Assembly (NCBI GenBank): GCA_003551805.1
Contig: PUNR01000418.1
Coordinates: 1-18,514 of the forward strand
Direction of reading: 5' to 3'
From: Loktanella sp.
GTDB taxonomy: Bacteria; Pseudomonadota; Alphaproteobacteria; Rhodobacterales; Rhodobacteraceae
Length of the DNA: 18,514 bases
Shown piece by piece: positions 1-7,967 of this stretch. The notes under the pieces were generated by a model that was not told where the DNA came from, did not search any database, and saw only the letters and a program-made list of their open reading frames with translations. Position 1 is the stretch's first letter, and every line of letters starts with the position of its first letter. The position numbers and the translations under genes are program-made.

Positions 1-43
1 CAGCCCATCAAGTTCCATGAATTCCCAAAAACTTGTTGATCGC

Positions 44-71
44 TGTGACTGGTAGTGGCACAACAGTCACA
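44..71. promoter_or_regulatory. Inverted repeat, possible operator or leader stem
   Basis: TGTGACTG at 44-51 is exactly complementary to CAGTCACA at 64-71, with a 12-base spacer containing AGTGGCA. It lies at or just upstream of the expected start of the leader RNA. It could be a regulator-binding palindrome near the dcw promoter or, if transcribed, a hairpin. No regulator can be named from the sequence. Confidence 0.4.
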
Positions 72-74
72 AGG

Positions 75-280
75 TGATGTCGGACACGACAATAAATGGG
101 GCAAATCAAGAACCCCGACCGGCAAAAGCAGGTTTCATACAGGCTTCGGCAGCACCCATAAAAACGATCCGGCGCGTGAGCGAGCAGACATCCCCCCAGG
201 TGGCACGCGCAGTCGGACTTACCCAGTAATGGGACGAGGATGGCGGATTGTGCAGTGGCAGCGGCGCAATCCGCCATTTT
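75..280 (+). ncRNA. upsM: UpsM-like sRNA / extended mraZ 5' leader (5' end approximate)
   Basis: Seen: about 320 bases upstream of mraZ lack a credible protein gene but contain several inverted repeats and end in a strong intrinsic terminator at 240-280, only 43 bases before the mraZ start codon. Known: in Rhodobacter sphaeroides and other Rhodobacteraceae the dcw cluster has a roughly 270-nt leader with a Rho-independent terminator; termination releases an abundant ~206-nt sRNA called UpsM, which is cleaved by RNase E under stress in an Hfq-dependent way, and readthrough gives the dcw mRNA. Inference: the position, size and terminator fit a homologue. The 5' end was set by counting about 206 nt back from the terminator. 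A weak promoter (GTCACA at 66-71, 16-base spacer, GACAAT at 88-93) would instead start RNA near 100. I did not align it to the R. sphaeroides sequence, so homology rests on position and architecture. Confidence 0.55.
240..280 (+). terminator. Intrinsic terminator in the mraZ leader
   Basis: TGGCGGATTG (241-250) pairs perfectly with CAATCCGCCA (267-276). The stem extends inward by a U-G wobble (251/266) and two G-C pairs (252/265 and 253/264), and outward by A240-T277, around a ten-base loop (254-263, containing AGTGG). It is followed by TTTT at 277-280. This is a GC-rich hairpin plus U-tract on the + strand, pointing towards mraZ. The T-run is short, so termination may be partial, as expected for a leader that must also allow readthrough into the whole dcw cluster. 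Confidence 0.75.
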
Positions 281-285
281 CATAT

Positions 286-303
286 CCGGAAAGTGGTTTC
301 CGG
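286..303. promoter_or_regulatory. Perfect hairpin between the terminator and mraZ
   Basis: CCGGAAA (286-292) and TTTCCGG (297-303) form a perfect seven-pair stem with a GTGG tetraloop. It ends 20 bases before the GTG start of mraZ and just upstream of its AGGGA ribosome-binding sequence (312-316). The apex reads AAAGTGG, which resembles MraZ-binding boxes described in Mollicutes. Whether it acts in DNA as an operator or in RNA on translation or terminator readthrough is open. Confidence 0.4.
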
Positions 304-323
304 CGGGCAGTAGGGACTAGGGC

Positions 324-818
324 GTGGATCTGAGTTTTACAGGCGAACACACCCAAAAGGTGGACAGCAAGGGGCGCATGTCGATCCCGGCTGATTTTCG
401 TCGTGTACTGGAATCAGGCGATCCCGAATGGACCCCGGACCGCACCCCGCGGATGTATCTGCTTTACGGTGAACATCTTAAAAACCAGTTGCACGGCTAT
501 ACTGTCGCAGAATTCAATCAGGTTGTGGCGCAGATCAACGCCTTGCCGCGCGGGTCAGAGCGTAAGCAAATCCTGTCGCGCCTGATTATCGGCCAGTCCA
601 TCCGTCTGGACGTGGACAAGGACGGGCGCACCGTCATGCCGATCAAGCAACGCCAGAAACTGGGCATCACCGACGGCGAACTGACGTTCAGCGGTCTTGG
701 CGATCATTTTGAAATCTGGAAGGCGCAGACCTACGACAGCGAAGTGTCGGATAGCGTCACGGCCTATCTGGCGGACAAGCCTGATGGCTATGATCCGTTG
801 ATCCTGTTGGACGAATAG
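324..818 (+). CDS. mraZ: Transcriptional regulator MraZ
   Basis: First gene of the dcw cluster. MraZ is a small DNA-binding protein that forms rings and autoregulates the mra/dcw promoter; in E. coli it represses. The 164-residue product has the two expected SpoVT-AbrB-type half-domains, each with a DxxxR signature: VDSKGR (D14-R18) near the N-terminus and VDKDGR (D98-R102) in the second half. The start is GTG at 324. An in-frame TAG lies at 318-320, so no earlier start exists, and an AGGGA sequence at 312-316 is well spaced. An acidic, MraZ-unlike tail follows the second half. rsmH begins eight bases after the stop, the usual mraZ-rsmH pairing. Regulation is probably through the structured leader upstream and by MraZ itself. 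Confidence 0.93.
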   Translation: MDLSFTGEHTQKVDSKGRMSIPADFRRVLESGDPEWTPDRTPRMYLLYGEHLKNQLHGYTVAEFNQVVAQINALPRGSERKQILSRLIIGQSIRLDVDKDGRTVMPIKQRQKLGITDGELTFSGLGDHFEIWKAQTYDSEVSDSVTAYLADKPDGYDPLILLDE

Positions 819-826
819 GGGTCACA

Positions 827-1807
827 ATGTCTGCTGCCGCCGATCAAGCCCCACACATTCCCGTCCTGATCCGGCCACTGATTGCAGCGGTCGCGCCGGT
901 GCAAGGTGTCTGGCTGGATGGCACGTTCGGCAACGGCGGCTATACCCGTGCGTTGCTGGCTGCGGGTGCGGACAAGGTGATTGCCGTAGACCGCGACCCG
1001 CTTGCCTTCGAGATGGCGGCGGATTGGGTGGCAGCCTATGGCGACCGGATCGTGATGCAGGAAGGCGTGTTTTCGCAACTTGATACCTATGCGCAGGATC
1101 TTGACGGTGTTGTGCTGGATCTTGGGGTGAGTTCGATGCAGCTTGATCTGGCTGAACGCGGTTTTTCTTTCATGCGTGACGGGCCTTTGGATATGCGGAT
1201 GTCGCAGTCTGGCCTGTCTGCAGCAGACCTGTGCAATGACGCCGAAGAAAGCGAACTGGCTGATATCATTTATCTTTACGGCGAAGAACGTGCATCCCGC
1301 CGGATCGCCCGCGCGATTGTCGCCGCCCGCCCGCTGACCACGACCGGCCAGTTGGCCAAGATCGTCGAAGGGTGTTTGCCGCGTGCCAAACCGAACCAGT
1401 CCCACCCTGCCACACGCACCTTTCAGGCGCTGCGCATCGCGGTGAACAACGAATATGGCGAACTGGCGATGGGGCTGATGGCGGCGGAACGCGCGTTGAA
1501 ACCGGGCGGGCAACTGGCCGTCGTGACGTTTCATTCGGTCGAGGACCGCATGGCCAAGCGGTTCTTGCAGGCCCGGTCCGGCACCACTGCCAATGCCAAC
1601 CGCTTTGCGCCCGAAACAGTCCAGATCACCCCCGCCTTCCGCATTGAAAAGCGCAAGGCAATCGGACCGGACGCCGAGGAACTGGCGGAAAACCCGCGTT
1701 CGCGTTCAGCCAAGCTGCGGGTGGCGATCCGCACCGATGCACCGGCGCAAGATATTGATCCGGCTGATCTTGGCATGCCCATGATGCGCAAAAAGGGAGG
1801 GCGCTGA
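827..1807 (+). CDS. rsmH: 16S rRNA (cytosine(1402)-N(4))-methyltransferase RsmH
   Basis: S-adenosylmethionine-dependent methyltransferase that N4-methylates C1402 of 16S rRNA in the ribosomal P site (formerly MraW). The 326-residue length is normal. Visible motifs are the N-terminal HIPVL, the SAM-binding loop DGTFGNGGYT (residues 31-40), VIAVDRDP, the LDLGVSSMQLD segment with the following AERGFSFMRDGPLDMRM, and HPATRTFQALRIAVNNE in the second half, then VTFHSVEDR. ATG at 827 follows mraZ by eight bases. The stop codon overlaps the ftsL start by one base (TGATG at 1805-1809), so ftsL is probably translationally coupled to it. Nothing is missing or truncated. Confidence 0.96.
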   Translation: MSAAADQAPHIPVLIRPLIAAVAPVQGVWLDGTFGNGGYTRALLAAGADKVIAVDRDPLAFEMAADWVAAYGDRIVMQEGVFSQLDTYAQDLDGVVLDLGVSSMQLDLAERGFSFMRDGPLDMRMSQSGLSAADLCNDAEESELADIIYLYGEERASRRIARAIVAARPLTTTGQLAKIVEGCLPRAKPNQSHPATRTFQALRIAVNNEYGELAMGLMAAERALKPGGQLAVVTFHSVEDRMAKRFLQARSGTTANANRFAPETVQITPAFRIEKRKAIGPDAEELAENPRSRSAKLRVAIRTDAPAQDIDPADLGMPMMRKKGGR

Positions 1808-2166
1808 TGCGCACGTTCTTGTTTGTCTTCTCTTTTTTCGCAGTGATCGGGCTGGCCTTCTGGGCTTATCAGGAAAACTATTCGACCCAGACCGCGGTGC
1901 GCGAGGTGCGCGGGCTTTATTCCGAGATCGGCGCCGCCCATGACCGCTTGCAGATGCTGCGCGCGGAATGGGCCTATCTGAACCGCCCTGACCGGCTGGC
2001 GGATCTTGCCGATCTGAACTTTGACCGTCTGGGCCTGTTGCCCCTGCGCCCCGAGGCGTTTGGTCAGGTCAGCCAGATCATCTATCCGATCCCGCCGATC
2101 CTGCCGATCACCGACCCTATCGAATTATCCAGTGACATGTTCGACCTTGCAGAGGACCCTTTGTGA
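1807..2166 (+). CDS. ftsL: Cell division protein FtsL
   Basis: Short bitopic divisome protein; FtsL works with FtsB and FtsQ and helps activate FtsWI at the septum. The 119-residue product has a very short N-terminal cytoplasmic end, a membrane segment at about residues 4-20 (rich in F, V, A, L), then a predicted helical/coiled-coil stretch at about 25-60 and a proline-rich C-terminal tail. FtsL proteins are poorly conserved, so the call rests on topology, size and the invariant position between rsmH and ftsI. The ATG overlaps the rsmH stop by one base, and its own TGA overlaps the likely ftsI ATG, so the three genes appear translationally coupled. Confidence 0.88.
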   Translation: MRTFLFVFSFFAVIGLAFWAYQENYSTQTAVREVRGLYSEIGAAHDRLQMLRAEWAYLNRPDRLADLADLNFDRLGLLPLRPEAFGQVSQIIYPIPPILPITDPIELSSDMFDLAEDPL

Positions 2167-3947
2167 TGCGCACGCCCCTGCGGCCTTTGGCCCGTATCCT
2201 CAAGGCCCGCGAAACGGGCGAAAACCCCGATGTGATCGAGGCTGAAAATCGCGCTCGCCGCCATGCTGCCGCACAAGACAAGGCCCGCAACCGTGCCGAA
2301 GGGCGGCTTTTGCTGCTGGGGCTGATGTTTTTCTGCGCCTTCATCGTAATCGGTGCGCGGATGGGCACATTGGCATCCTCTGTCCCCGAAGAGCCGCGCG
2401 CCGCCGCCGAAGGCAACCCGATCATCGGTCAGCGGTCCGATATCGTGGACCGCAACGGCCGGTTACTGGCAACCAATCTGGATACCTATTCGCTTTATGC
2501 CCACCCGCATCAGATGGTTGATCCGGTGCGCACGGCGACACAACTGGCCGACATTTTCCCCGAAATGAACGAGGAACGGCTGATCGCAGATTTCACAGGC
2601 CAGCGCCGGTTCTTGTGGCTGCGCCGTCAGCTGAGCCCTGAACAGATGCAGGCGGTGCATGATATCGGCAGTCCGGGTCTGCTGTTTGGCCCGCGTGAAA
2701 TGCGGCTTTATCCCAACGGCGCGCTGGCCGCGCATATCCTTGGTGGCGCGCGTTATGGCCGCGAAGGGGTGTCCAGCGCCGAAGTGATCGGCGTCGCCGG
2801 CGTGGAACGGCAGTTCGACGCTTTCCTGCGCGATCCTGCAAACGAAGGTGCGCCGTTGCAATTGTCTATCGATCTGTCGATTCAGGCTGCCACTGAACAG
2901 GTGCTGGCTGGCGGCATGTCACTGATGAACGCCAAAGGTGCGACAGCCGTTCTGATGGATATCCATTCAGGCGAGATTATCGCCATGGCATCCTTGCCCG
3001 ATTTTGACCCTAACAACCGCCCGCAGGTGGCAACGACTGGCGATCAATCCGACAGCCCGCTGTTCAACCGCGCGGTGCAGGGCGTTTACGAATTGGGCTC
3101 TGTGTTCAAGATTTTCGCCGTCGCCCAAGCGATGGAGCTTGGTCTGATCAACGCCAATACGATGATCGACACGACCAACCCGCTGACATGGGGCCGCTTC
3201 CGGATCCGCGATTTCCGCAATTATGGCCCGCAGAACAGCGCCACGAATGTGATCGTCAAATCCTCCAACGTCGGCACCGCGCGGATCGCCATGCAGATCG
3301 GCGGGGAACGGCAGCGCAGTTTCCTTGGCCAACTGGGGCTGTTGCAAGCCACCCCCGTCGAAATGATCGAAGCCCCGACCGGCGCACCTTTGTTGCCGCG
3401 CAACTGGTCCGAGATTTCGACGATGACAATTTCCTACGGCCACGGCCTATCGTCATCGCCTTTGCATCTGGCGGCAGCCTATGCCGCGATGGTCAATGGC
3501 GGCACCAAGGTTGAACCGACCTTGCTGGTCAATCCCGTACCGACACCGGGCCCCCGCGTTGTTAGCCAGGCGGTCAGCGATTCCATCGTGAACATGCTGC
3601 GTCTGACCGTGACCGAAGGCACAGCTTCGATGGGTGACGTGGAAGGCTACGAAGTTGGCGGCAAGACCGGCACCGCCGACAAACCGCGCGCTGCGGGTGG
3701 CGGCTATTACCCTGACAAGGTCATCGCGACCTTTGCATCGGTGTTCCCTGCCAGTGATCCGCAATATGTGCTGATTGTAACGCTGGATGAACCGATTGAA
3801 ACATCCGGCACCGAACCGCGCCGCACCGCAGGCTGGACAGCCGTGCCTGTGGCAGCGGAAATCATTCGCCGGACGGCACCTTTGCTGGGCCTGCGACCAC
3901 AGATGGACATGGGTGAACCTGTCGGTATAACACTCACCTCGAATTAG
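2166..3947 (+). CDS. ftsI: Peptidoglycan D,D-transpeptidase FtsI (PBP3)
   Basis: Class B penicillin-binding protein that cross-links septal peptidoglycan with FtsW. Using the ATG at 2166, the protein has 593 residues: a basic cytoplasmic N-terminus of about 47 residues, one membrane segment (about 48-64), a pedestal domain starting with RSDIVDRNGRLLATN, and a C-terminal transpeptidase domain. The catalytic triad motifs are intact: SVFK (S312, K315), SSN (366-368) and KTGT (500-503). The start is a choice between GTG 2163 and the adjacent in-frame ATG 2166. I prefer ATG because it forms the same TGATG stop-start overlap seen at rsmH-ftsL. murE follows 11 bases after the stop. No truncation or altered active-site residue was seen. 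Confidence 0.95.
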   Translation: MRTPLRPLARILKARETGENPDVIEAENRARRHAAAQDKARNRAEGRLLLLGLMFFCAFIVIGARMGTLASSVPEEPRAAAEGNPIIGQRSDIVDRNGRLLATNLDTYSLYAHPHQMVDPVRTATQLADIFPEMNEERLIADFTGQRRFLWLRRQLSPEQMQAVHDIGSPGLLFGPREMRLYPNGALAAHILGGARYGREGVSSAEVIGVAGVERQFDAFLRDPANEGAPLQLSIDLSIQAATEQVLAGGMSLMNAKGATAVLMDIHSGEIIAMASLPDFDPNNRPQVATTGDQSDSPLFNRAVQGVYELGSVFKIFAVAQAMELGLINANTMIDTTNPLTWGRFRIRDFRNYGPQNSATNVIVKSSNVGTARIAMQIGGERQRSFLGQLGLLQATPVEMIEAPTGAPLLPRNWSEISTMTISYGHGLSSSPLHLAAAYAAMVNGGTKVEPTLLVNPVPTPGPRVVSQAVSDSIVNMLRLTVTEGTASMGDVEGYEVGGKTGTADKPRAAGGGYYPDKVIATFASVFPASDPQYVLIVTLDEPIETSGTEPRRTAGWTAVPVAAEIIRRTAPLLGLRPQMDMGEPVGITLTSN

Positions 3948-3958
3948 GGGGTCGTGCC

Positions 3959-5437
3959 ATGAAAACACTGACAGCGCTGGGTCTGACGGCAGCGCAGGGG
4001 CGCGATGTGGCGGTGACATCACTGGCTGTGGACAGCCGCGATGTCATCAGTGGTAGCCTGTTCGCGGCTTTGCCCGGCACCGCAGTGCATGGCGCGGAAT
4101 TCATCCAATATGCCCTGCGCATGGGCGCGGCAGCGGTGCTGACCGATGCTGCTGGCGCGCGGATTGCGGCCGATGTGCTGGCCGCCAGCGATGCAGCCTT
4201 GGTCGTGGCTGAAGACCCGCGGCAGACGCTGGCGCAGACAGCCTCGCTCTGGTTCGGGGCGCATCCGGCCACGGTTGTCGCAGTGACAGGGACGAACGGA
4301 AAAACATCCGTGTCCAGCTTTTGTCGCCAGATCTGGGAAGAACTGGGGCTGGCAGGCGTCAACCTTGGCACAACCGGGGTTGAAGGCGCATGGGCCTATC
4401 CGCTGAAACACACCACCCCCGAGCCGATCACCCTGCACCGTGTGATGGCAGAAGCAGCGGCTAACGGTGTCACCCATGTCGCGATGGAGGCGTCGTCGCA
4501 TGGCCTTGACCAGCGCCGCCTTGACGGTGTGCTGCTGGCGGCTGCCGGTTTCACGAACTTCACGCAAGACCATCTGGATTACCACGAAACATTCGAGGCG
4601 TATTTTGACGCCAAGATGGGCCTGTTCACCCGTGTTCTGGCCGAAGATGGCGTGGCGGTCGTCAATCTTGACGATCCCAAAGGGCCCGAGGTCGCCGCGA
4701 TTTGCACTGGCCGCGGGCAGGAAGTCATCGGCGTCGGTCGCGCGGCAGAGGCGCGGTTGCGCCTGACAGGCCAGCGCTTTGACGCGACAGGGCAAGACCT
4801 GCTGTTCACATGGCAAGGCCGCCCGTATCACGCGCGGCTTGCGCTTATCGGCGGGTTTCAGGCGGAAAATGTCCTGCTTGCCGCTGGGCTGGTGATTGCT
4901 GCGGGGGCTGATCCGCTGGATGTGTTCGCCGCTTTGCCGCAGCTTGGCACGGTGCGGGGCCGGATGGAACTGGCCGCGACCCGTGCCAATGGTGCTGCGG
5001 TGTTTGTTGATTACGCCCATACGCCTGATGCTGTGCAGACCGCGCTGAAGGCGTTGCGCCCGCATGTGATGGGCCGGATCGTCGCGATCATCGGGGCAGG
5101 GGGCGACCGTGACCGCGCCAAGCGCCCTTTGATGGGGGCAGCGGCAGCGGACTTTGCCGATTCCGTGATCGTCACTGACGACAACCCAAGATCGGAAGAC
5201 CCCGCCACCATCCGCGCCGCTGTTATGCAAGGCGCGCAGGCCTGCGAAAGCCTGACCGAAGTCGCCGACAGGGCCGAGGCGATTCTGCGCGGTATCGACA
5301 TGCTGCAACCGGGTGATGCCTTGCTGATCGCAGGCAAAGGCCATGAAAGCGGGCAGATTATTGGCGATACGGTCATGCCCTTTGACGATGTCGAACAGGC
5401 CAGTGTTGCTGTCGCGGCGTTGGAGGGGCGGATATGA
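3959..5437 (+). CDS. murE: UDP-MurNAc-L-Ala-D-Glu:meso-diaminopimelate ligase MurE
   Basis: Cytoplasmic ATP-dependent ligase that adds the third stem-peptide residue to UDP-MurNAc-L-Ala-D-Glu. The 492-residue length is normal for the family. The three Mur-ligase domains are visible: an N-terminal UDP-binding part (about 1-100), a central ATPase domain with the P-loop GTNGKT (111-116) and EASSHGLDQRR, and a C-terminal domain with DYAHTPD and GAGGDRDRAKRP. DNPRSEDP (from D408) is the motif linked to meso-diaminopimelate rather than lysine, so this organism should have DAP-type peptidoglycan. ATG at 3959 has a G-rich ribosome-binding stretch in front of it (3946-3951). The 3' end overlaps murF by four bases (ATGA). 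Confidence 0.96.
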   Translation: MKTLTALGLTAAQGRDVAVTSLAVDSRDVISGSLFAALPGTAVHGAEFIQYALRMGAAAVLTDAAGARIAADVLAASDAALVVAEDPRQTLAQTASLWFGAHPATVVAVTGTNGKTSVSSFCRQIWEELGLAGVNLGTTGVEGAWAYPLKHTTPEPITLHRVMAEAAANGVTHVAMEASSHGLDQRRLDGVLLAAAGFTNFTQDHLDYHETFEAYFDAKMGLFTRVLAEDGVAVVNLDDPKGPEVAAICTGRGQEVIGVGRAAEARLRLTGQRFDATGQDLLFTWQGRPYHARLALIGGFQAENVLLAAGLVIAAGADPLDVFAALPQLGTVRGRMELAATRANGAAVFVDYAHTPDAVQTALKALRPHVMGRIVAIIGAGGDRDRAKRPLMGAAAADFADSVIVTDDNPRSEDPATIRAAVMQGAQACESLTEVADRAEAILRGIDMLQPGDALLIAGKGHESGQIIGDTVMPFDDVEQASVAVAALEGRI

Positions 5438-6864
5438 CCGCGCTTTGGACCGCTGCCGATGCCACTGCCGCCACGGGGGGTGTGACCAGCGGCGACTGGG
5501 CCGCGACGGGCGTGTCGATTGACACGCGCACCCTGCAAAAAGGTGATCTGTTCGTTGCGCTGAAAGATGTTCGCGACGGGCATGAGTTTGTCGCGCTGGC
5601 CTTGGAAAAAGGCGCTGCCGCCGCTTTGGTCAGCCACCGCCCCGAGGGTGTGCCCACTGATGCGCCATTGCTGGTGGTCCCCGACGTGCTTGCAGCACTA
5701 GAGGCGCTGGGCAAAGCCGCGCGCGCGCGCAGCAAAGCGCGGATTGCCGCGATCACCGGATCGGTAGGCAAGACATCGACCAAGGAAATGTTGCGCACGG
5801 TGCTGTCGCGCCAAGGCAAATGCCATGCGGCAGAAGCATCCTATAACAACCATTGGGGCGTGCCGTTGACGCTGGCGCGCATGCCCGCCAACACCGATTT
5901 CGCCGTGATCGAGATCGGGATGAGCAATCCGGGCGAAATCGCGCCTTTGTCGCGCATGGCCCGCCCGCATGTCGCGATGGTGACGACCGTGGCGGCGGCG
6001 CATCTGGCATCGTTCCAAAACCTTGACGGGATCGCTGCCGAGAAAGCCACAATTGTCGACGGTCTTGAATCGGATGGCATTGCAGTGCTGAACGGTGACA
6101 TCGCCACAAGCAAGCTGTTGCAAGACCGCGCGCAAAGCGTCGGTGCGCAGATTGTCCTGTTTGGCGAAACCGTGGGGGAATGGCGGATCAACGATTTGCG
6201 CATCTGTCAGGATGTCACCGTGATCGGCGCAGGATCGCCCGGCCATGATTACCTGTTCAAGCTGTCCGTCCCCGGACGGCATTTCGCGCTGAATGCGGTG
6301 GGGGTGCTGGCGGTGGTCGCAGCTTTGGGCGCTGATCCCGTTGCAGCCTCGCTTGATCTGGCGCTTTGGGTGCCGCCTGCGGGACGTGGAACGCGGGAAA
6401 TCATCGCGCTTGATATCGCCAATGACGCAGAAACGATTGATCTGATCGATGATGCGTTCAACGCCAATCCGACATCGCTGGCCGCGTCGCTAGAGGTGAT
6501 CGCCGCCGGACAGCCGCGCGACGGTGTGGGCCGGATTGTGAAAGGGCGGCGGATCGCGATTTTGGGCGATATGCTCGAACTCGGACCGGACGAGGTGGCG
6601 ATGCATACGGGCATGGCGCAGAATAGGCATTTACAAAAGCTAGACCTGATCCATTGCGCAGGGCCATTGATGCGGCACCTTTGGGACGCATTGCCTGACG
6701 CCAGACGCGGGCAATGGTGCGCAAATGCGGCTGATCTTGCAACGCAGGTGTCACGGCTCGTGGATGCAGGCGATGTTGTGCTGGTCAAGGGGTCAAAAGG
6801 CAGCAAAGTCTCTCTGGTCGTTGACGCGATCCGCAAACTCGGGCATCGCCGCGCTTACGAATAA
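5434..6864 (+). CDS. murF: UDP-MurNAc-tripeptide:D-Ala-D-Ala ligase MurF
   Basis: Final cytoplasmic Mur ligase; it attaches the D-Ala-D-Ala dipeptide made by Ddl (the 3'-most gene of this window) to UDP-MurNAc-tripeptide. The 476 residues show the N-terminal SIDTRTLQKGDLFVAL segment (about 28-43), the P-loop ITGSVGKTSTKE (GSVGKT 109-114), SYNNHWGVPLTL and EIGMSNPGEI typical of MurF, DDAFNANPTS in the C-terminal domain, and ILGDMLELG. ATG at 5434 overlaps the murE stop by four bases, so translation is likely coupled. mraY starts 12 bases downstream. There is one compositional oddity: a GC-rich alternating CG run near 5718-5731 encoding ARARS. Confidence 0.95.
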   Translation: MTALWTAADATAATGGVTSGDWAATGVSIDTRTLQKGDLFVALKDVRDGHEFVALALEKGAAAALVSHRPEGVPTDAPLLVVPDVLAALEALGKAARARSKARIAAITGSVGKTSTKEMLRTVLSRQGKCHAAEASYNNHWGVPLTLARMPANTDFAVIEIGMSNPGEIAPLSRMARPHVAMVTTVAAAHLASFQNLDGIAAEKATIVDGLESDGIAVLNGDIATSKLLQDRAQSVGAQIVLFGETVGEWRINDLRICQDVTVIGAGSPGHDYLFKLSVPGRHFALNAVGVLAVVAALGADPVAASLDLALWVPPAGRGTREIIALDIANDAETIDLIDDAFNANPTSLAASLEVIAAGQPRDGVGRIVKGRRIAILGDMLELGPDEVAMHTGMAQNRHLQKLDLIHCAGPLMRHLWDALPDARRGQWCANAADLATQVSRLVDAGDVVLVKGSKGSKVSLVVDAIRKLGHRRAYE

Positions 6865-6876
6865 AAGGACATCATC

Positions 6877-7959
6877 ATGCTTTACTGGCTTACGGCACTT
6901 TCAGATGGCGGCGACGTTTTCAACCTTTTCCGCTATATCACGTTTCGTGCCGGTGGAGCCTTTCTGACAGCCTTGCTGTTCGGGTTTATCTTTGGCCGCC
7001 CCCTGATCAACGTGCTGCGCCGCAAGCAAGGCAAAGGCCAGCCGATCCGCAGCGACGGACCCGAAGGGCATTTCGCCAAAGCCGGCACGCCAACGATGGG
7101 CGGTTTGCTGATCGTGGGCGCGCTGACGGTGTCGACGCTGCTTTGGGCGCGACTGGACAACCCGTTCGTCTGGATGGTGCTTTTCGTGACGCTGTCCTTT
7201 GCCGCCATTGGTTTTGCCGATGATTATGCCAAAGTATCCAAGCAGAACACATCCGGCGTATCCGGCAAGGTACGGATCCTGCTAGGTATCCTGATCGCCG
7301 CAATCGCGGCCTATTGGGCGGCGCAATATCATCCAGAAGATCTGACCAACCAGCTAGCCGTGCCGGTGTTCAAGGCCACGCTGATCAATCTGGGGCTATT
7401 GTTTATACCTTTCTCGGTGATCGTGATTGTGGGGTCGGCCAATGCTGTGAACCTGACCGACGGGTTGGACGGTCTGGCGATCATGCCGGTGATGATTGCT
7501 GCGGGCACATTCGGTGTGATCGCTTATGCGGTGGGCCGTGTCGATTTCACCCAATATCTGGATGTGCATTATGTTCCTGATACAGGCGAATTGCTGATCT
7601 TTACGATGGGTCTGATCGGCGGCGGCCTTGGGTTTTTGTGGTATAACGCACCGCCAGCGGCCGTGTTCATGGGCGATACCGGATCCCTCGCGCTGGGCGG
7701 TGGTCTGGGTGCGATCGCCGTGGCCACCAAGCACGAGATCGTGCTGGCCGTCGTCGGCGGCCTTTTCGTGGTCGAGGCCCTGTCGGTCATCATTCAGGTG
7801 CTCTATTTCAAACGCACCGGTAAACGCGTGTTCCTGATGGCGCCGATCCATCACCATTACGAAAAACAAGGTTGGTCTGAACCCCAGATCGTGATCCGTT
7901 TCTGGATCATCTCGCTTATTCTGGCGATGATCGGGCTGGCGACATTGAAGGTCCGGTAA
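6877..7959 (+). CDS. mraY: Phospho-N-acetylmuramoyl-pentapeptide-transferase MraY
   Basis: Integral membrane enzyme that transfers phospho-MurNAc-pentapeptide from UDP to undecaprenyl phosphate, giving lipid I. The 360 residues contain about ten hydrophobic helices, as expected. Active-site motifs are intact: ADDYAK with the D115-D116 pair, NAVNLTDGLDGLA (N192, D195, D198), MGDTGS (D267), and the PIHHHYEKQGW histidine motif (H325-H327). AAAAGGAC upstream of ATG 6877 is the likely ribosome-binding site. murF ends 12 bases earlier. Downstream, a 77-base gap containing a palindromic repeat separates it from murD, the first gap in the cluster larger than about a dozen bases. Confidence 0.97.
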   Translation: MLYWLTALSDGGDVFNLFRYITFRAGGAFLTALLFGFIFGRPLINVLRRKQGKGQPIRSDGPEGHFAKAGTPTMGGLLIVGALTVSTLLWARLDNPFVWMVLFVTLSFAAIGFADDYAKVSKQNTSGVSGKVRILLGILIAAIAAYWAAQYHPEDLTNQLAVPVFKATLINLGLLFIPFSVIVIVGSANAVNLTDGLDGLAIMPVMIAAGTFGVIAYAVGRVDFTQYLDVHYVPDTGELLIFTMGLIGGGLGFLWYNAPPAAVFMGDTGSLALGGGLGAIAVATKHEIVLAVVGGLFVVEALSVIIQVLYFKRTGKRVFLMAPIHHHYEKQGWSEPQIVIRFWIISLILAMIGLATLKVR

Positions 7960-7967
7960 ACCTGTGA

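Noticed and set aside
56..70. Sigma-54 promoter (TGGCAC at 56-61)
   Set aside because: The -12 GC element expected about five bases further (TTGC) is absent; the sequence reads TCAC.
1..323. RNase P RNA (rnpB) or another known housekeeping RNA upstream of mraZ
   Set aside because: Neither strand shows the conserved RNase P RNA segments (for example GAGGAAAGTCCGG or ACAGAACCCGGC-like ends). Tmr, SRP and tRNA-like features were also not seen.
293..327. Full proteobacterial-style set of MraZ TGGG/GTGGG direct repeats at 10-base spacing
   Set aside because: Only GTGGT (293) and GCGGG (303) keep the spacing. A third element at 313 is degenerate, so I list it only as a weak possibility linked to the hairpin.
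8..333. Overlapping 91-92 aa reading frames on both strands (8-283 minus, 55-333 plus)
   Set aside because: No recognisable domain, odd composition, no ribosome-binding site, and both run through the terminator hairpin; one also overlaps the mraZ start.
4019..5344. 441-aa minus-strand frame opposite murE, and a similar 404-aa one opposite murC (14812-16026)
   Set aside because: They mirror intact, motif-bearing genes in a GC-rich genome, and their translations are rich in H, R, C and Q without domain signatures. They are shadows.
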